A DNA stretch of 18,905 nt from Ectocarpus siliculosus (Eukaryota > Sar > Phaeophyceae > Ectocarpales > Ectocarpaceae), in assembly GCA_000310025.1 (NCBI GenBank), contig FN649749.1:95847-114751 (forward strand), in the 5' to 3' direction. Shown here in pieces: positions 17,701 to 18,905 of this stretch. The notes beneath the pieces are model-generated. The model worked only from the letters and a program-made list of their open reading frames with translations. It had not been told where the DNA came from and did no database searches. The stretch's first letter is position 1. Each line of letters begins with the position of its first letter. The translations under genes were made by a program, and so were the position numbers.

Positions 17701-18126
17701 CAGGAAAGCCCTCGACGAGATGTTTCCAAAACTACCCTTTTCGGCCGTGGTGCCCCCCTAGCTGTGGAGAAATAAGCTGTACAAAAACGCTAACACGGGG
17801 GTGCCATCTCTCCGACTCTTACGGTACTTGCTCGAGAGATGCCTGTCTTCTCCATCCACAAAAGATGCTGTAGCTCGAGGTCTGTGCATGTGCGATACAC
17901 GAGAGGATGTCGTAGTAGCTCAAGACCACTCTCTGTCTCCCCCCCCCCCTCCTCCCTGCAGGTGCTGTCCCTAGTGCTGTACCCCTTGAGCTGGAGCCAC
18001 GTGTACATCCCCGTGTTGCCCGAGGCATTGCTGGGAGTTCTAGCGGCTCCGATGCCTTTCCTCATTGGGGTGCATAGGAGTTTCGTGGAGGGCACCGACA
18101 TGGACGTTGCGCCTTACGTCGTGCAG
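13412..18126 (+). CDS. DENN-domain protein (uDENN + cDENN), partial, six exons
   Basis: DENN proteins act as exchange factors for Rab GTPases in membrane traffic. Exons with consistent phases are (a) 13412-14224, (b) 14963-15067, (c) 15961-16158, (d) 16424-16575, (e) 16980-17031 and (f) 17962-18126. Exon a opens with uDENN 'RLNEYFAVVGL', then has a Ser/Gly/Ala-rich insertion of about 165 aa, and resumes at 'KRRTYGSCELG' and 'GYCLCLHE'. Exon b ('RIELQGLVDAHNKAASRAE') is a charged linker. Exon c has the cDENN block 'VYAPKCLCLLSTWPYF', 'PLERYVGNFLLEVP' and 'SPGRVE'. Exons d to f give 'VLYNMGNTTITF', 'PFEPLFQCLS', 'CLLLERRSIVLKSSQLSLLT', 'LYPLSWSHVYIPVLPE' and 'APMPFLIGV'. The 5' start is lost near the N bases and the 3' end, including dDENN, is missing at the contig end. 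The domain call is firm; the subfamily is not. Confidence 0.88.
13628..13669 (+). repeat. In-frame (GCT)n encoding polyalanine
   Basis: About thirteen GCT codons followed by GCG encode a run of some 15 alanines within the uDENN insertion. Gly and Ser runs coded by GGC/AGC triplets flank it. Such runs usually vary in length between strains. Confidence 0.9.
14225..14962 (+). other. DENN intron 1 with C run and (CT)n
   Basis: The intron starts GTGACG after 'CLCLHE' and ends in CCATCTCAG before exon b, phase 0 on both sides. It includes a C run at about 14243-14257 and a (CT)n tract at 14722-14759. Open frames inside it are low-complexity. Confidence 0.6.
14722..14759 (+). repeat. (CT)n dinucleotide microsatellite
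   Basis: Uninterrupted CT repeats, about 19 units, within a DENN intron. Confidence 0.95.
15159..15228 (+). repeat. Imperfect direct repeat, 40-bp period
   Basis: GGTTCAGTAGAA occurs at 15159 and 15199, each followed about 9 to 12 bp later by TTGCGAGTA. It is a small tandem duplication with later change. Confidence 0.7.
15408..15538 (+). repeat. Direct repeat, 69-bp period
   Basis: ATGAGCACCCGGCATGAGCC at 15408 and the same block with one change at 15477 are each followed by AGGGTGTGTAGGAAA and end in TAAGCAG. The inner parts are diverged. Confidence 0.85.
16159..16423 (+). other. DENN intron 3 with GTT array
   Basis: Donor GTGAGT follows 'PGRVE'. A GTT/GCT-type array covers about 16185-16280, and the acceptor is CCCCTCGAAG at 16414-16423. 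An alternative AG at 16374 (TTTTTTAG) would put the next exon out of frame. Confidence 0.65.
16185..16280 (+). repeat. GTT-rich triplet array
   Basis: Imperfect GTT, GCT and GTC triplets begin about 27 bp after a 5' splice site. Confidence 0.9.
16593..16780 (+). repeat. Long GTT-rich triplet array
   Basis: GTT triplets interspersed with GCT, GTC and GAT. It ends directly against copy C of the tailed repeat family, so it may have grown from that element's triplet tail. Confidence 0.9.
16770..16865 (-). repeat. SINE-like dispersed repeat, copy C
   Basis: It shares AACCGTTCCGGTCTC, CTCAGTACCT and GGCCACAAGCCAACT with copies A and B in the same order. It follows a GTT array, as copy A does. This copy is the most diverged: ATTGCAAACC replaces ATTAAAAACC. 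Confidence 0.65.
17461..17930 (+). repeat. Imperfect tandem repeats around (GT)AGCTCGAGAT, split by an inverted repeat
   Basis: Related units, each about 45-50 bp, occur at about 17461, 17503 and 17541, and again at about 17859 and 17900. Shared pieces are CACAAAATATGT or similar, then (G)TAGCTC(G/A)AG and CTGTCTC. The 230-bp inverted-repeat element lies between the third and fourth unit. Confidence 0.55.
17598..17827. mobile_element. 230-bp inverted-repeat (foldback/MITE-like) element
   Basis: The arms 17598-17664 and 17760-17827 are inverted copies of about 67 bp with few differences. Each begins GTACCGTAAGA and includes CGGAGAGATGGCACCCCCGTG and a TTTCTCCACA end. About 95 bp separate them. 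The transcript would form a long hairpin. No clear target-site duplication was found (TT at both borders is too short to judge), so the class is open. Confidence 0.75.
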
Positions 18127-18440
18127 GTGAGAAAAGAGTGCTAGTTGGTTGTGTATGTTGCTAAGTGTTGTTTCGGTTGTTGGTTTTGTTGTTGTTGTTG
18201 CTTGTGTTGCTACAACAGCATTGTTACGGTTGTTGTTGTTGCTGCCGTCGTTGTTGTTGTTGTTGTCTTCGTCATTGCTGCCATTGTTGTTGTTACTGCT
18301 GTTGCGGTGGCTGTTGTTGTTGTTGTTGTTGTTGTCTTCGTCATTGCTGCCATTGTTGTTGTTACTGCTGTTGCGGTGGCTGTTGTTGTTGTTGGTGTTG
18401 GTGTTGTTGTTGTTGCTATTGTTGCTGTTGCTGTTGATGG
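18127..18440 (+). repeat. GTT-rich array with a 69-bp higher-order repeat
   Basis: After donor GTGAGA, GTT-type triplets run from about 18185. A 69-bp segment with CTTCGTCATTGCTGCC and CTGTTGCGGTGGC is repeated at 18267 and 18336. It lies at the start of a DENN intron. Confidence 0.85.
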
Positions 18441-18530
18441 TATTGCTCAGCTTTCTGGCCGCCCCATGCCGCTCGCTTCTCGTGGAGGTCCAAAGGAGTT
18501 ATGTCGAGGAACGCAGAATGAATGCCGCGT
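18441..18530 (+). pseudogene. Possible degraded duplicate of the last DENN exon
   Basis: The frame reads 'LAAPCRSLLVEVQRSYVEE', which parallels 'LAAPMPFLIGVHRSFVEG' of exon f (about 18030-18090). The DNA also aligns over about 85 bp with many substitutions and a small indel near its start. It may be an exon-sized tandem duplication together with the 69-bp intron repeats, or by chance a true downstream exon. Confidence 0.4.
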
Positions 18531-18602
18531 TCAATGGCGTTCACAGTGTGTTGTACGTTCAAAACGTTACCTATGCAGTGCCTGTCAGTACCTGTACCTA
18601 TG

Positions 18603-18905
18603 CAGGAGGGGGGGGGGGGGGGGGCAATGTCCCCCAAAAAAAAAACCCACCCCCCTTTTTTTCTTTTTTTTAATCCAAAAAACCCCCACTTTTGGGCGGA
18701 TTTTTGTAAAAGGGGGGAGGGGGCCCAAAGGAGGGAGGGAAGCGGTTCCCTGGGGTTTGGGACCCTTGGGGAAAACCGGCTTGAAAAATGGGATCCCCCC
18801 CCCCTCCCGGCCCCAAAACCCGGAAAATTTGGGGGGGGAAAACAAATTTTTACCTTTTTTCCTTTCCCCCGGGGGGGGGGCTTTTTTTTACCCACCCACC
18901 GCCCT
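18603..18905. other. Low-quality contig end, homopolymer-rich
   Basis: From a G run at 18608 the sequence is dominated by stretched runs of G, C, A and T in every short segment, unlike any other part of the window. This is typical of poor read-end base calling. Frames and motifs here are not interpretable, and the 3' part of the DENN gene is missing for this reason. Confidence 0.75.

Larger units (their letters stand above)
17032..17961 (+). other. DENN intron 5, likely GC-AG type
   Basis: The codons before it end 'LLTPCAE', at GAG|GCGAGT, and the next exon starts after CCCTGCAG with 'VLSLVLYP'. Only this donor gives phase 0 and the spacing from Glu to the Tyr-Pro of related DENN proteins. 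An alternative GTTACA donor 9 nt downstream also keeps frame but has a poor match. The intron contains an inverted-repeat element and imperfect tandem repeats. Confidence 0.6.

Noticed and set aside
18149-18673. 174-aa Leu-rich frame that could pass for membrane segments
   Set aside because: It is translation of the GTT array and of the low-quality contig end.
18585-18895. Pro/Gly/Lys-rich frames at the right end
   Set aside because: The sequence there is homopolymer-inflated and looks like base-calling error.

Overview
The window is nuclear DNA from a eukaryote with intron-rich genes. Several properties would fit a brown alga or related stramenopile: small exons, introns filled with GTT-type triplet arrays, a complete APE-type non-LTR retrotransposon, and short inverted-repeat elements. 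The taxon is an inference, because no marker gene or RNA gene is present. Two N bases (13354-13355) and a homopolymer-swollen right end (18603-18905) suggest one draft contig with a poor-quality end.

Layout. (1) Up to about 5000, + strand: a non-LTR (LINE-type) retrotransposon with one long uninterrupted ORF (732-4754). It carries an APE-like endonuclease, a reverse transcriptase and a C-terminal Cys/His knuckle. A small ORF stops 5 nt before its ATG, and an AATAAA lies at 5001. (2) 5131-7093, - strand: a gene of unknown function with a basic, cysteine-rich first part and an acidic second part. The two frames can be joined by a 40-nt GTGAGT...CAG intron. (3) 7152-7662, - strand: two overlapping open frames that may be a decayed coding sequence. 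(4) About 8300-12994, + strand: parts of an unrecognised multi-exon gene ('gene X'). These are a good start context at 8570, a strong exon without ATG at about 10014-10258, and a last exon from 12032 to a stop at 12994. The gap between the last two is filled with mobile DNA: a tailed SINE-like repeat in two orientations, a short dispersed repeat, and a Stowaway-type MITE. A Harbinger/Tourist-type MITE lies inside the last exon. (5) 13412-18126, + strand: most of a DENN-domain protein gene (Rab GTPase exchange-factor family). Six exons can be placed with consistent phases, including a 52-nt exon followed by a likely GC-AG intron. The gene is incomplete at both ends.

The most interesting signals are these. 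The Harbinger-type MITE is flanked by TTA target-site duplications and splits a coding exon; removing the element plus one TTA restores the frame, and GT/AG sites beside it could let it be spliced as a new intron. A small dispersed family ending in (AAC)n has three copies and may be a source of the GTT arrays in introns. GTT arrays sit just downstream of three DENN 5' splice sites. A Stowaway-like MITE carries a duplicated 22-bp segment matching a tRNA B box. A 230-bp inverted-repeat element interrupts an imperfect tandem array in a DENN intron.

All exon models were read by eye from frame, splice motifs and family patterns. None has been tested with transcripts or database searches.
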